DNA of 64,000 bases from Perca fluviatilis (Eukaryota; Chordata; Actinopteri; Perciformes; Percidae), in the NCBI RefSeq assembly GCF_010015445.1, contig NC_053126.1:8834249-8898248 (forward strand), read 5' to 3'. Shown piece by piece: positions 1 to 14,221 of the stretch (position 1 is the stretch's first letter; every line of letters starts with the position of its first letter). The notes under the pieces were generated by a model. That model saw only the letters and a list, made by a program, of their open reading frames with translations. It was not told the origin of the DNA and made no database searches. Both the position numbers and the translations under genes were made by a program.

Positions 1-1165
1 TGGGAACACAGATCATTCACATAAAATGTTTTTCTATGTATATTATAAATCATTGCTTGGTGTCCTTGCAGAAGCCCTAATTTGTTCTTTGGAGTCATAT
101 TCCTAAAGAGGAACATCACACCTCATTAAAACCCAACACTCATCTTTCCTTCCCTGTGACTCCTGCGTGTGAAACTGCAGTCATGTGAGCCAACACTTTG
201 AAAGAGCAATGCTGTTTCTTAATGTTATCCATCACGGATATCCATGATATGGATATAATTCTGCACCTATGAGCTCTTTTGGCTTGCTGTGACATTTAAA
301 ACGAAATATAACCAACATTTTTGCACTTGATACCTGAAAATTAATGTTGCTTTTACATCAGGCAGGTAAGATTTTTCATCCTTAAACACCTCAAGAAGAA
401 TGGAAATAGTAGTTTGACATAATAATCTTAATTTCACATCCACGTTCTAGCTTTGCTAGCTCTGAAGCTTTCATCTGCTGAAGAGCACTTTAAGATGTGG
501 TTTAAAGCTCTGGGAAAAGAGTAATTGGACTACAGTTGGACAAGTACATTACACAACTGTATTTTGACCGTGGTGTGGGATTATTCTGTCATGTGTATGA
601 TTTGCAAACTGGATTTTTTTTTTTTTACTCTAAATGATCGCATTAAAGAACATTTCTTAGAAAGAAATTCATTTCAAAAGGCCAAGGCATACAGAAGCAT
701 TTGAGCATGATTGGAGTTTTAAGGATTCAGCCTCATAAGGTTGGTTGTCTCTATTCTGTTGTTTATTGGTAGGCTATCAGTAGGCTGAGAATGATATCTG
801 ACTGATATCCTTTTAAATAATGAATAGAAGGGTTCCTGGTGTTGCATGAATTCTGTCCCTTTAACCCCATAATTTCCTTTTGAAAATATATTTTTCTTGT
901 CTTCTTAATCTTGATAGCTCAGTGGATGCAAATTTAACTGAAATATGAATTAAGTAAAACTTAAATCTTTGAAAACCTTTGAGAAAGACGCTCACAAATA
1001 GTTCTCTTATGGCTTTATTATCATGTACTGTCATTCTTTTTTTTTAATTCCTTCATTATTTTCTGGACATGCCTTTCTAATACTAATGACATTTACTCTG
1101 ATTACAACATGTTAAACAAAATAAAGAAAGTAATTCTGATATATATCTTAAATATAAACTTCTCT

Positions 1166-1352
1166 GGGGTGGCCTCTAGTTCGTCCAGTAAGAGTTTTTG
1201 CCCCATGTTGGCTGAGTCCTGCAGCGGAGCAGGGTTTGAATCCACCCTGCTGCCCCTTGCTGCGTGTCATTCCCCCATCTCTCTCCTCCTTTAATATTTA
1301 TCCACTCTCTAATAAAGCCCCAAAAAAATAATCTTAAAAAAAAAAAAAATAC
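1166..1352 (+). mobile_element. tRNA-derived SINE, copy 1
   Basis: The copy starts GGGGTGGCCTCTAG, has a box A-like stretch (TTCGTCCAGTAAGAG) and a box B-like GGGTTTGAATCC about 60 nt later. A conserved body follows (TTGCTGCGTGTCATTCCC, then ATCCACTCTCTAATAAAG), and it ends in an A-rich tail. The same body recurs at 29250, 38696 and, reversed, at 50566, which shows it is an interspersed family and not a tRNA gene. Its polymerase III boxes are inferred from position. Confidence 0.8.
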
Positions 1353-4009
1353 TTCTCTCAGTTTGTTTCTGCATTTCTTTGTGTGGGGAGTACAATATGT
1401 ATGTGTGTGTATGAGTGTATGTGCACCTGCCGGGTCGAGCTGCCCCACAAACGCTCTCAGTCCTCATGACTGATCAGCGGCTGATGTAGAAACACCAGTA
1501 CAAAGGTGCACCTGCTCAGGCTGTAAAAATAAGTGGCCCATTTGCAAAGATCAATTACTGCAACCAGCACAGCCTGCTTCCACAATGATACACTTGAGCA
1601 GCGTTTACATAGCAGCTGACGGGACCACAACTCTGCTTGTTTTTCCTCTCACAACATGCAACACAAATCTGCGTTTGTGTTTTAAGGTGGGTGTGAACAC
1701 GAAGGAGTTGCATGGGCTTGTTTATTTCCATTTTGATTTGGATCACAGTGTTACAAAATCAGGTCCAGAGATGTGTGACCTACATGGAACTCAAATTTGT
1801 CAGTGTTTCCATGACAATGGATATATCTTACGTTGTTCACCTGGGACAAATATAAATTTGTGCCAGCCTCGGCATGGAGGATGATGAGGCTGATTGGTAT
1901 AAAATGTGTCAGAAACAAGCAAAGTTTTGTTGGTGCAAAAACAGGTGTGAAGATGTGAAGCATATTTATATCAGTTATGATATGGACATCTTTAAAAGCC
2001 ATGAACAATAATTCAATATGAAATCACTTAATAGGCACCAGTTTTATAACTCAACGACTAACGTGAACCATGTACCGACAGACTGACACACTTTTAGAAC
2101 AGGACCAGACCACGACCTAAAACCTTTCATAAACTTTTCAAATAACCTTTTTGCTATTTGAAGAAAAATAAACATAATTATCCACTTGTATGGGGTAGAA
2201 TAACATAATTAACTAAAGTTTTTGGATTTAATTCAGAAGTCGCTTCACAGTAAGAGGGACCTGAAGTTCAACCTCCAGGGTCTCCCCCTGTTTATCACAA
2301 GGTGAGGGCACTTTATTATGATGAGGCAGGATGTTGATTAGGCTGATCTGGAGCAGACTCTCTAACTGGAGCAGGGAGGTTAGTGAACAGCTGCCTAAAA
2401 AGAGTTGCGTGTCTTGTGTATGTGCAGCGTTTCTTTCTGTTCGGTGGGAGCACAACGCCTCTCTTCCCCACTCAGGTTGTTTTTGGCGGTGTTGGCTGCC
2501 AACGGAGACATAAATATCACTCACACTCTTTACAGTATCTTTCGTGTTTTATTTCTCTCTTCCTTGTGATCACTGCTGTGTTAAACAGGTGTGCAACCAT
2601 TTTGTTGGAGGCCCATCTTAGCAATAGAGTTAGCTCTGTTCCTAAGACTGACAAAAATGAATGAATTTTCTGCTGTTTTTCTACAGTTGAAAAAAATAGC
2701 CTCAATCACGAGGCCACTGTAACCTAATGTGGCAGCACTGACCAAAACAAGTTACAAGTTACAAGCTCTTGCTCAAAGATTTTTCACTATGCACTATTAA
2801 GATGAAACACAGCAGATAAAACACTTATGTAACTGTGATTGATGTTATTCCCAACAGCAATTCCAGGCCACGTCTTAGCTATAGATACTGATATATAGCT
2901 ATATATAGATAGCTATAGATAATAGAACAATGAGCTGCAGCAAGTGAGCCTGAGCAGCAGGAGTGCTGCTGAGACTGAACTAAACAGACGGTTACACAGT
3001 TGTATAATTGGAGTACCTGCCATGCTCAAGATCCTGAGTGTCCTGCCAGGACCAGTTATGTTCATGTCTGACTGAGCTTTGAGTAAACATCCTGTGTCTT
3101 CCATATCACATATGTTGGATAACCACAACATGACATAACACTCAATATGAATCAGTAGAGTTTGTGCTGATTATCTGAAAGGTGATCAAACTGCAGCGTG
3201 TGTCCTGAGTGTGGTCAAGCCTGGCCCACTTTGTCCTGCTGCAGTGAAGCTGCCTTTAAATAACTCACTGGGTACGAGGTATTGGCCGGGCTCTCTCTGT
3301 CCCTATAGCACACTTCACATCCCCATCTGGTCTGCCATCTCATAACTGAACCCACAACCCATTTACGGGCCTAATATCATAGTAACGTACAGTAACAGTA
3401 ACGTAGTGTGTATGTAAAGTTATGACTCACCCACACACAGGATCACACACCCAAAGCTCCTTGTATTTTAAGGTTTAGAAATGTGCTTTATGAATAATTA
3501 CTTATTTATAGCCTGCCAAATGTTACAATCAACAGATTTTCTATTAAAGATTTTACTTAATAAATGTGAAAATATGTGAAGATACACTAGTCTTACTGCT
3601 TTAGTGAACACAGATCCAACAGCACTGACACTCTCAAAGGTCAAACATTATTGTCTAGAATTCCTCTTAGAATTAGAAAACTGATACTCAGACAACCATG
3701 GCTTAGCTTCCTTGGATGCCGTGCAATGTGTACCTTCCACCCATCTCTTTGCTCTGTGAAGGCATCTAGTGAATCTGGGTTAGGCCAGTACTAGAATTAC
3801 TGATCCTGTTTCTGTCCTGTAAAATAATTACAAACTCCTGGGAAGAGCGGTGTGTCGGTGGGTTGTTAAAAAACCAACATGAGATGTGTCGTAGCTTGCC
3901 CACTGCACATAGCAGATATATTTTTATCTAGAGTGTTTGGAAATTAATTGCAGTTACCCAGAAGAAATATTTAGTGACAAAGTAAGTGTGTATTTCCTAT
4001 GCTTTGGCC

Positions 4010-4620
4010 CAGAGTGAAATATCTTTTAGTATACTATGGACACTTCTTTTGTCATGCAAAAGCACCGTGGCTATGTTGGTTGGTCCACCACTTTGGTCCA
4101 GACTGAAATATCTCAACAACTATCAGATGGTTTGCCATGGTATTTTTTTTTTTTTTTACATACATTCATGGTCCCCCTAGGATGAATATGTTGGTGATCC
4201 TCTGATGTTTTCCCTTATTCTGTGAAATATCTCAACATCTAGATGGACTGGCACACAATTTGGTAAAGATATTCATGGCCCCCAGACGACGTATCCTAAT
4301 GACTTTGGTGATCATAACTTGTCAAGTGGTGTCGTCATTAAATCAAACATTTAGTTTGTCAAATTATTTGGTTTAGGACCAAATACCTGCAAAATGTATG
4401 ACATTCCCATCAGCCTTACTGCATCCCATCAGCCTTACTGTAGCTTTAGCTTGAGTTTAGTGCTAAAAAGCAAACAGCAAATAGCATGCTAACATGCAGT
4501 AAGGTGAACATGGTAAACATTACACCTGGTTAACATCAGCAAACATGCTGATGTTATTATTGCCTAATTACAGTTTCACACAGCTGCTAGCGTGGCTGTA
4601 GACTCATAGTCTCGTTTTAC
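4010..4620 (+). repeat. Fish dispersed repeat, copy 1
   Basis: The stretch repeats phrases such as CTGAAATATCTCAACA and TTCATGGTCCCC/GGCCCCCAG, then ACCAAATACCTGCAAAAT and ATGACATTCCCATCA, and ends with repeated GCTAACATG-type words before GTGGCTGTAGACTC. The second half matches 6430-6700. I recognise it as a repeat common in percomorph genomes but cannot assign a class. Confidence 0.65.
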
Positions 4621-6429
4621 TCTGATCAAGGGAACAACTGCTCATTGGCCCTGTGATACACTAAGTATTCACTGATTTCCTCCTTCCTCCAGGCATGCAC
4701 ACACACATAAGACAAATGAGTGATGTTCAGCGAGGAACTGCCTACATGGGCTTTTCAAAGTCCAGCGTGTTCAACAGGAGCTGCTTTGCTTCATGAATGA
4801 GTCAAAATGGAGACCACACCACCCACTCTGTGATATGTTTGGTTTTTAGTTAGAAAATAAAGACAACATTACAGAGTATGGTAGTGAATTAGAAGTGTTA
4901 ACTTTACTTCCATTTATGCCCACCTCATTACCTCTGGACCAATAATACACCCAATGTGCCAATCTAACCCAGAGAAATCAATTGTAGGCTATATGTTTAT
5001 GTTCTGGTCATGGCTGGTCTCTCTAGTACACATCGGTCCTGAATAAACCAGTTGGTCTTTTCAACTCTGAGCATTGCTGACCAGCGAGTGCAACCCTTGG
5101 TAGGGGAAGAGCACTTTGTCTCCAAATGCCAAGTATCTACAGTGACACCGTTGAAAGGGAGGGGGAGGACGAGAGCTGAGCAGTGAGCAATAGTTCACTG
5201 GATGTGGGATACAGAGTGGGATCTGCAGCAGAACATGATCAGATAGCTGATATACCAAGACAGTGTGATACTGTCGACTGCCCATGACTCTGAAATAAGC
5301 TGTGAGGGAATCATTTTGTGATTGGATTGGACCCTAAAGGCCATGTGAGTCCTACAGAATTTAATTTGGGATAGCTGTGATCAAGGCTATTTCAGTGGTT
5401 CAAATTATGACTTCAGTTCTTCACTAAAGTCATTTTCTATTTCTCGTCTGTTTCTGATCTACTGGATATCAATCAAGCAACAACTTTGGAGGACTTGACA
5501 GAAGGAGCAATTGTAATGCTCTGCTTATTGAGTGGAAAAAGAGACACATTTAAAGTAGGAGGCACAGACATGATGGTACTCTGTGGCCATTTACTTTTCT
5601 GCCTCAGGAGGATAGAGTGGTTCTACCCGTAACAAAAGAGAAGATTTGAAGAAAGCCTGAGGAGAAGGATGCAGCAGTTTGGCTAAAAGACCTGGGGGAA
5701 AAAAGGAAAGTTGGAAATCAACATTTATTGGGAACACTTGCATACAAGGTAAGCTGCTTTAGACAGAAAAACTATAAATATAATACTGTAGCCAACAACC
5801 TTTAAAAGAGACCTGTGGACTGTCTCTCATTGTTTAATTCTAATATATTTTCAGTCTCTATCGTGATCAGGAGAGAAATAGACTCATCTCTGCTCCAATG
5901 CTGAGATCACAGCCCAGCAGGCAAAGAGTGGCTCCTTTGAGAGCTGAGAAGCTGTCAGACAGAATATTAGATATTAATAACCTTTGCTTCCTAGCAACTA
6001 GAGCATTGAGAAACAGAAACTGCTGCGTAAAAAACACACACATATCCATACTCAAACATGCACGTAATGTCAAATTTGTTATCAATTGTCATCCTGGAGT
6101 CTATACTCAATTCAGGTTGAGGGTTTGAAACATAACTCAGCTTGAATCTGTACAGAAAGTATATATCAAATTCATCATTTACTTTATGTTACTGTTCTGT
6201 ACAATGTATTGATGTCTATAGCTATAGTGTATCAATGGTGGGGACACCTGCACAGCAGCCTTTGTGACCCCATTTGGTTGTTTTATTAAAGATGAAATCT
6301 CGACTGCATCTTGTCTCTTGAAAAAAACAAGCATTTCACTGTGCTTATACATGTGACAATAAATTTGAACTTCACAACAAGTTGAGGGATTACAATGCAT
6401 TCTGAGGTGTATATGAAGGTGGTACACTT

Positions 6430-6700
6430 AACCTTTCATTTGGAGCCATCATCAGGTAAAAAACTCAATCTGTCCAACATTTTTTGTTTATGACCAAATA
6501 CCTACAAAATGAATGACATTCCCATCATTGTAGCTCTGTGCTAATTAGCAAATGTTAGCATGCCAACATGCTAAACTAAGGTAAACATTATACTTGCTAA
6601 ATATTGCAAGCATGTTAGCATGTTGTCATTAGCATTTATCTCAAAGCACCATTAAGTACAGCCTCAGAGAGCCACTAACATGGCTGTAGCCCAAAACATT
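6430..6700 (+). repeat. Fish dispersed repeat, copy 2 (3' half)
   Basis: It shares with the copy at 4010-4620 the order TTATGACCAAATACCT, AATGACATTCCCATCA, GCTAATTAGCAAATGTTAGC, CATGTTAGCATG and finally ACATGGCTGTAG. It lacks the 5' half of copy 1 except for a short ATCATCAGGT-containing lead-in. Confidence 0.65.
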
Positions 6701-8135
6701 AATAGACAGTTTGACTCCAAAATATTCAGGCAGAAGGCCTATAAACCTGTTGCTTATAATGCCCTGGAATCACAATTGTCTTCCTTTGTGTAATGTGTTT
6801 CTGTGTGAACAGGATGTTGAGAAGGAATCTGATTACATTCACTGTATAATACTGGTTCTTGCACTATCAATAACCAATCAAAACTGTATGGCGCACAGTT
6901 TGCTGGAAATCACATGGAAAATGTAACACATTTTATTTCTAGGATGTGCTGAAGGCTGCAATTGGATGAAGTTCCCCTTTTTTTAGAATATTATTTCCGT
7001 TAATGTGCCTGAAGTAATTCCATCGATTACCATCAAACCATTTGGATCAGAGGCCTTTTCTATGATACCCAATTTTCTGCCCCGTCTTTTTCAGCCCATA
7101 TTATTTTCCAGTCCAGCCTCACAGGGGAATCACACAGCCTCATCACAGTACTCCAGTGACTCTAATAGTTGTGCCAGCTGGAGGAAACAGAAGATACGTC
7201 ACATAAAATGGCAGGACATTGGATTAGCTGGCTATTTCTGTACCTTGTTGATCAGAGAAACATGTATTGTATACACTAGAGTATTTCCAATAGAGCAGGG
7301 TGGAAAGAAAAGGACAGAAAATCAAATGTCTGAAAGGATATATTCAAAATAAAATGTAGTTGTGTTTGAAAATCTATGTATAACTGTATCATTTGCATGC
7401 CCTAAATTGTGTAGCATAAATAAATCAACGTCTAAACACCTTCAAAACACAGATAATTGTAAATTACATTCATCAACAACATTTATGTTGAGAGGAAAAA
7501 CAATCAAAAGAGTTGTTACTAAATCAACAGTGGCTAGGAAAGCTTTGTAAATCAACAGCTATTATTAGAAACAATCTCCTTAACTATGTGGGTTGACAGT
7601 GAGTGAATCCTTAGAGAAGTCTATATTTTTTTTAAGTACATCATAAGTAGCAGACGTCTGTCCTAAACAAGTAGTCAAAAGTAGTTATAGTCAATAGTGT
7701 GGAACAAAGAGATAATGTGTAGATAGAGGATGTGTGTTATTCTTAAACTGAAGTTTTTTTTAATCTCACACTAAAGCTACTTACGGGGAAATTTGAAGGG
7801 GAAATGTACATCATGTTCATTGGCCGTTCATTGGCCTGAGTCCAGAAGCAGCAACACGTTAATGTACTATTGCAAACATTACTGTATGTCTGTTTAAACA
7901 AAGGTAAATTAATTCATATTCAACTTTTCAGATGATAGCCATCACTTTACCTTCATACAAATACTAATATTTTACCTGTCCTTCCTTTACAGGAAAATAC
8001 TTTTATGCCTCACTTCTCAATTCCAGTTGACACTGACATTGTTTTGGGAGGAGCTATGCACTTCCTCTGAGCCTGGTCAGTTTTGTATGATCCAAGCTGA
8101 TAGTGTGAAGCCACGTCGCTGTGCCCCACTGAGGC

Positions 8136-9416
8136 ATGAGTGTGGGAAGGGCCCACCACCACAGCTTCGTGTCCTGTGAAGAAGACGGCCTGAGACTAAG
8201 TACCATGCCTGCTGTGGGCAGCTTCGGCAATGGCAAGATTCACACAAGACGCAAATACCACAGCCGGTTTGTCAGCAAGGCTGGACAATGCAACATCCAC
8301 TTCTCAAACATGGATGAGAAGTCACAGCGGTACATATCTGACATTTTCACAACGTGTGTGGACGTCCGCTGGCGATACATGTTCTTGCTATTCAGCCTGG
8401 TGTTTGTGGTGTCCTGGCTAACATTCGGCCTGTCATACTGGGTCATCGGCCTCCTACACGGTGACATGGAACATCCTGAAGGGGATGGCAACTTTGTTCC
8501 TTGTGTCATGCAGGTTAACACCTTTGTGGCAGCTTTCCTGTTCTCTGTTGAGACCCAGACGACCATTGGGTATGGTGCTCGCTGTGTGACAGAGGAATGC
8601 CCGGTTGCTGTCTTCATGGTGGTCTTTCAGTCCATCATGGGCTGCATCATCGATGCCTTCATGATTGGTGCCATCATGGCCAAGATGGCAAGGCCCAAAA
8701 AACGTGCAGAGACTCTACTGTTCAGCCACAACGCAGTCATCGCTTTGCGTGATGGGAAACTGTGCTTCATGTTTAGGGTTGCTAATCTAAGGAAGAGCCA
8801 CATTGTGGAAGCTCATGTACGAGCCCAGCTCGTCAAGCCCCGTTACACAGAGGAAGGCGAATACATCCCCTTGGATCAGATTGACATGAACGTAGGTTAT
8901 GACAATGGCACAGACCGCCTGTTTCTGGTTGCACCCCTCACTGTCATACATGAGATTAATGAAGAAAGTCCACTGTTTGGCATCAGCAAACAAGATCTTG
9001 AAACATCTGACTTTGAGATAGTAATTATACTTGAGGGGTTGGTGGAGGCCACAGCCATGACGACGCAGGCGCGCAGCTCTTACCTGCCTTCAGAGATCCT
9101 GTGGGGTCACCGCTTTGAACCCGTCATCTTTGAGGAGAAGAGCCAGTACAGGATAGATTATGCCTACTTTCACAAAACATTCGAAGTACTATCCACCCCC
9201 AGATGCAGTGCCAAGGACATGGAGGAGAGAAAATTCCCAACATCTGGCGCCAACTCTTTCTGCTATGAGAACGAGCTGGCCTTCATCAGCAGGGATGAGG
9301 AGGAGGAGGGGGATGGGGAGAAAGAGGAAGACAGAAAGTGTTCAACAGAGCTAGTGGATGAGCAGGCCATTCCTGGACATGATCAAAAGTCCTCCCGTAA
9401 AGAATCAGAGATTTAA
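8136..9416 (+). CDS. kcnj12: Kir2-family inward-rectifier potassium channel, Kir2.2-like
   Basis: This is a complete single-exon reading frame of 426 residues encoding a strong inward rectifier of the plasma membrane, which sets resting potential in excitable cells. The N-terminal cytoplasmic region holds the Kir2 signature SCEEDGL. Transmembrane helix M1 is at about 81-105, the pore loop has the filter TIGYG at 143-147, and M2 is at about 157-181 with Asp173, the rectification controller that binds Mg2+ and polyamines. Cys123 and Cys155 match the conserved extracellular disulphide. The cytoplasmic domain carries MARPKKR, a PIP2-binding segment. The acidic tail ([13 protein letters not shown] at about 389-401) ends in SEI, a class I PDZ ligand. 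[19 protein letters not shown] and STPRCSAKD favour Kir2.2 over Kir2.1 or Kir2.4. The first Met fits the family length, and a splice acceptor at 7992 implies a 5' UTR exon junction. Paralogue assignment is less certain than the family. Confidence 0.93.
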   Translation: MSVGRAHHHSFVSCEEDGLRLSTMPAVGSFGNGKIHTRRKYHSRFVSKAGQCNIHFSNMDEKSQRYISDIFTTCVDVRWRYMFLLFSLVFVVSWLTFGLSYWVIGLLHGDMEHPEGDGNFVPCVMQVNTFVAAFLFSVETQTTIGYGARCVTEECPVAVFMVVFQSIMGCIIDAFMIGAIMAKMARPKKRAETLLFSHNAVIALRDGKLCFMFRVANLRKSHIVEAHVRAQLVKPRYTEEGEYIPLDQIDMNVGYDNGTDRLFLVAPLTVIHEINEESPLFGISKQDLETSDFEIVIILEGLVEATAMTTQARSSYLPSEILWGHRFEPVIFEEKSQYRIDYAYFHKTFEVLSTPRCSAKDMEERKFPTSGANSFCYENELAFISRDEEEEGDGEKEEDRKCSTELVDEQAIPGHDQKSSRKESEI

Positions 9417-9515
9417 CCTTTGGCTGTTGCTTGTTAGGTTTGTTTTTGGATGCAGAGCAATGAAAGCGTTGTGGGAAGAGCCCTATGACTGTCATTCTCC
9501 TGACACGAGGATACC

Positions 9516-9521
9516 AATAAA
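9516..9521 (+). terminator. Possible polyadenylation signal of kcnj12
   Basis: AATAAA lies 100 nt after the stop codon. It is the first canonical hexamer downstream. Kir2 genes often have longer 3' UTRs, so a later site may be used. Confidence 0.35.
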
Positions 9522-11926
9522 GGTGGACAAACAGAGCAGTAATGATCTCCATCAGAAAAGCAAGGACATTTCTCATTGGATTTACTCTTTTGCTTTCCCA
9601 AAATTGTTATGGAGCTTTAATGCAAAAGAAAACTGTCATGTTTCAATTCACAGACAAAACTAGTCATAAAGTGCATGACAATAGCATAGTTTTGTATGAA
9701 TATTTTGAGAAATGTTTCATAGTTTGCAACAAGTGTGGAGTGAAATTGACACTTTGCAGATGATGTTTAGGAAACTAAACCTTGGGAATATTTCTCCAGA
9801 TTAATTTGGTAAAAACAGAAGTGTAGATTAACAGTGGATTTTCCTCTTAATGATATGACTTTTGTGAAAAACAAGACTAAATATTCTACATTATACAATG
9901 TAAATTGATGGTAAGTTGGCATACATACTGATATGTACATGCATGCATGCATGTAGGCTAACTATGGGGGGCACATGACAAGGTAGATTTTTAAATATTT
10001 CTATCACAAAAAGGGAAAGAACTCATTGATGCATATATTTGTCTTATATATTCAGCCAGAAGGAAACATTTGACCTGAGTAGATGTTAAGAGTTTCTTTC
10101 TCAACAGTTTACCAGAAACGTTTTTGAGTGTACACTGAGTGACTGATCGTTTCTCCAAGCCGTGATCCCCTTGGTGTTGCTACACCTGTGAAACTTTCCG
10201 TTCTTCCACAGCAACATGCTATGTACAATAATAAGCAGATTTAACCCTTGGAAGCAAGTATTTTCAGAAACAATGGGTCCTTGATTTGAGGCAGTGGTAG
10301 AAAAAAGCAGGCTTATAATTTTTTAGCAGACAACCGTTGATTATATTTCACTCTCACTGGCTAAAGTTAGGCAGCCCACAAAAAAACTGACTGCCTGTCT
10401 TCTTCACAGTATTTAAAAAAGTGAGTTTTACAAGATATGTCTCTTTTAAGTTTAAAGGCCAAATCCAAAAAAACTAAAATATTGACCAAAGGGAACCCAA
10501 GCACACAACACAAAATACAGTACTGAGAATATCTCTTCAAGTGCTTGAATATTGATATAAGGTTTCTCACATTTACATGTTCTGTAATCACTTTTATTAA
10601 TATATATATATACATATATTGTGTGACGTTTTAATAAGCTCTAACTCAGATTTAGATGCGTTATAGAGTTTTCTTCATGTCATAATAAAATATTATATCA
10701 GACTTTTTTTAAACAAAAATGAATGAAAAATGAATGAAATGAAAATGAATTTAAAGTACTTAATGGGTTTGAAGATTATATGACAATAATAAAAAAATAG
10801 TCTACCTGGAAATCAGTGTAAACAAATCAAACCATACCCTGAGATAACTCTTGGCATATTATATTTATGTGAAAACAAGCAGACATGCAGGCAATCAAGA
10901 AACATTTATTTAATCGCATTTCGTAGAGACATGCGCATCCTAGTTTATACATTATTTTTCTTAGTTCTTCTCCAGAGGCATTATTCTCTTTCTTTCTCTT
11001 ACTATTAATAGGGCAAGTAATAAAGATTTTAGGTCAGACTGGGTACCACTGCTTCACTTATCCCAGGTGAGATTAATTTGTTTTCCCTCCACATTTCTCA
11101 AACTAATAGCTCCATGTGGGTTAACTTACTACACCTGACTGCCATTTCAGCAAATTTCAACACATTTGTATTTATATCTTGCTGACTTGTGCTGAAAATA
11201 TCAGAATGGGCTTGTTCCAGAAACAATTTGTGGGTCCACTGCATGTAAAGTCAGAGAAAAGATAGCTAATTTGTACATTTGTCAGGCCATTGTTGTAAAT
11301 AAATCTTTTTTATTTTTGGTTTTATCATCTTTCTGGCTGAATAGACACTAAGTATTAAAACATTATTAAAAAATAATCTGTGTTAATGTCATACATGTCT
11401 TAATCAAAGCAAGAAACTGGAAATACTCTCTTTGCTTGATGGACTAAAATAACGTCTACTGAATTGAACAACCTCTTCTTGTCTTCCACTAAATGCATTT
11501 GAAGCAATCCGTACTTTGTTTTCTTCTCACAATATTTTAGTTTGTTGGGTGAGACAACAATATATAAATTGACAGAAAAAGAGAAATCTCCTGTTGATTA
11601 CCACAATAAAATATATCTCACAAAGCCAACAGTTTTCTTTTTCCTTCGTGGCAGACAGACACAAAGTGCAGGGATTATTTTAACAATATGCATCTGCTGA
11701 ATGCATTTGTTGTCGAGTTAAAACAAATAAGTGGGACGGGAAAGTGGGAGCTGCTTGATAAACATGGAGGAATGGACTGTAGTTTATGGCAGTGATTTGG
11801 TGGGATGATATCTGGTTGGGGTCAGAGGTTTCTTCTTTCACTCTTATGCAACCAATCAGGCATGTCTTTGCATATGTACAGACAAGACTTGGCAGTCCCG
11901 CTTGATTTCACTGCCATGTAACCTTG

Positions 11927-11934
<8 letters not shown>

Positions 11935-11968
<34 letters not shown>
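11935..11968. repeat. (CA)n microsatellite
   Basis: A run of about 17 CA units in intergenic sequence, not next to any exon I can see. Confidence 0.95.
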
Positions 11969-11969
<1 letters not shown>

Positions 11970-13455
11970 CTCACAGTTTATACTGATGGTAAATGCTTAG
12001 TAATGCTTGTTAAAAGTCCTGTAAAATGGACAGATATGAGTACAATATCATTGTATCTATGGGTTGGTGGTACCCAGATCTGGTATTATTCAATTACCAT
12101 TTAATATGACCTGTCAGCTAAAGAGCTAAAGAGCAGGTGTATATATATTAGATAGATATTAAACTTTTATCCTGGCATCAAGTCCCATCACAGTGACATT
12201 GAACAGAATAAACTGTTCTACTCTTTCATGCATTTAACTTTCAGGAAGTAATATTGAGCGCCAAATGAAAGTCTAATTTCTTACTTTAAGAGTGCTGTAT
12301 CCTTTGAGAGGTGCTGTGTGATGGAAGGAGCACTGAGAATAAACTGAGATGCATCCCACCCACTCTGCAGTGTTGGAGGATGAAGAAGCTGCGGAGGGTC
12401 AGTATTCCAACATGCAGAGTGGGTTGTTGAAAGGCAAATTTGGCCTTAATTGCAGCAGTTCTATTCTTCGCTGGTTTCCCTCAGCTGCCAGAGGGAGGTG
12501 GAGGGTGGAAAACAGTAACATGATGCAACAGCTGCACTTCTTCTCCTTTAGCCATCACTCCAGATATATGAGACCTGATTCATATTGTTAGAGTATTTTC
12601 TATTAACTATCAATTCTGACTGAGACCATTTCAACTTTTTCAATTTAAAAGTACTTAATGGATGAAAATGTTGCATATCTGAAGTTTAAACTTTTTAGGA
12701 CCTGACAAGACAAGACAAGACAATAATGTATTGTGTCTGATTTGATTTACTTTCTCACTTGAGTTTTAGAATTTCTTGTCTTTTTCAACAGCTTGATTGC
12801 TCTCTCTGTCATAAAAGGTGTAGATACGAAGCTGTAAATGTCTTTCTGGTGCATTTTTAATATACATCAGATAAAAAATGTCAATTAGATGTTTTGGATG
12901 CTCTTTGGCTTGTTGTGTTTCTGGAATGTAACCACCTATCTATAGGCAAGACTCTGATGTAAAGAGCCTTTGGTCAGAGTCAGTCATTGTGTTGGAAAAT
13001 GAGCGTCCATGTTGAAGATTGGCTGGAAATAAGCCTTAAAGTATTGTCGTCCTTGGCGTAGGGATGTGATATCATATCAGGACAGATCAACTCAAGGAAA
13101 GAATTCTTAGCATCTTCCTGATACTATATTACAGTTTCCATTTCCATTCACAGCCAAATCAGATAGCTAAGGCAGTGTTGTGTTATTCTTTTGAGGGGTG
13201 TGGAGAGCTTCAAGGTTAGAGTAGTGAACTTATGAATGGAAGATTGCTGGTTGGAAAAAGCCCTGACTGGGAAAATGTGATAGGGGAAACTGGTTTTAGA
13301 AATCAGGGTGGATTAAACTGTAATTAATACTGCTGTCTAACTGTCCCCAGGTGAAGCTACACAAAGGAGACCGTGTGAATTGTCTTTACTTTCAAAAACA
13401 AAAGAAAAATCAATGTACAACACATAACACTGAAATATTCAGCATGGAATATCCT

Positions 13456-13482
13456 ATAATAATAATAATAATAATAATAATA
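13456..13482. repeat. (AAT)n microsatellite
   Basis: About nine ATA/AAT trinucleotide units in AT-rich intergenic sequence. Confidence 0.9.
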
Positions 13483-13835
13483 TAAAAAACTATATTATCA
13501 CTTGAATTGTTAACTCACTATAATGTAGTCATAATCAGGCATTCTCTAAAATTATCAGAAAATTTTAAGTGTTTATTAATGTATTTCTATATAACACAGT
13601 ATACACTGTTATCCCAAATTAGTTGACTTTACTAGAAATTTGCCTGGAAACCTGTTGCCTTAAACCGTCTTAGTTTTTACACAAGGTGAAACTTAACAGG
13701 TCAAGTTGTATTAACACAGAGCGGTAAGTTGATGCAGTAGACAAATCAAGTCTACATTAGTCGTCATTACTAAAAATCATGAGTAAACAAATAATTTTTT
13801 TCTGGAGTCATGTTGTCTAAAATAAGCACGTTAAG

Positions 13836-14221
13836 TTAAAGCTTTAGTGCGTAACCTTTTTATATTAATGAACGTCCGTTACATTCAGGCTATTGCCAAA
13901 TGAGTTGATAGAAAGCTAATTAAGACTATCAGCTCTACAACACTCTCTCTGTATTTCTCAGCTGGCTATGTTCAGAAGCTGGTCTCGTCCGGCGACTTTC
14001 ACGCCCAGAAAATAAAGTGAAGATAATTACCTCTTCTGAAGAGTCCATCATGTTTTTTTTAATCCTCCGTGTTCTTCTTAGCTACTAGCAACTGTGTGGA
14101 GGAGGGGTGGGGCTGGTGCGTGATCACAGAAGGCTTGTATCATGTGGATACGCCGACAGTTTTGTTGTCATTACTTAGAATTCCTCATGGGGGAGACAGA
14201 AACTGCGCACTATAGCTTTAA
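13836..14221. mobile_element. Complete MITE with TTAA target duplications (family A, copy 1)
   Basis: The element runs from AGCTTTAGTGCG (13840) to CGCACTATAGCT (14217), 12-bp inverted ends with one mismatch, flanked by TTAA on both sides. It has no coding capacity. Read on the minus strand it matches, in order, the two halves at 38163-38476 and 40890-40977, and it supplies the uninterrupted version of that copy, including the unoccupied TTAA site within AGTCTTAATTAGC. TTAA duplication suggests piggyBac-type mobilisation, which is an inference. Confidence 0.88.

Larger units (their letters stand above)
1..7992. other. Gene-free spacer upstream of the Kir2 channel gene
   Basis: I see no exon with a recognisable protein in this stretch. 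Open frames here are short and have no family resemblance. It holds a tRNA-derived SINE near 1166, two copies of a fish dispersed repeat (about 4010-4620 and 6430-6700) and short AT-rich runs. A splice acceptor-like TTTACAG ends at 7992 just before the kcnj12 coding exon, so upstream non-coding exons of that gene may lie here but cannot be located by eye. Confidence 0.6.

Noticed and set aside
8136..9416. Assignment as kcnj2 or kcnj14
   Set aside because: Diagnostic stretches ([28 protein letters not shown]) favour Kir2.2, although the synteny in this window does not settle it.
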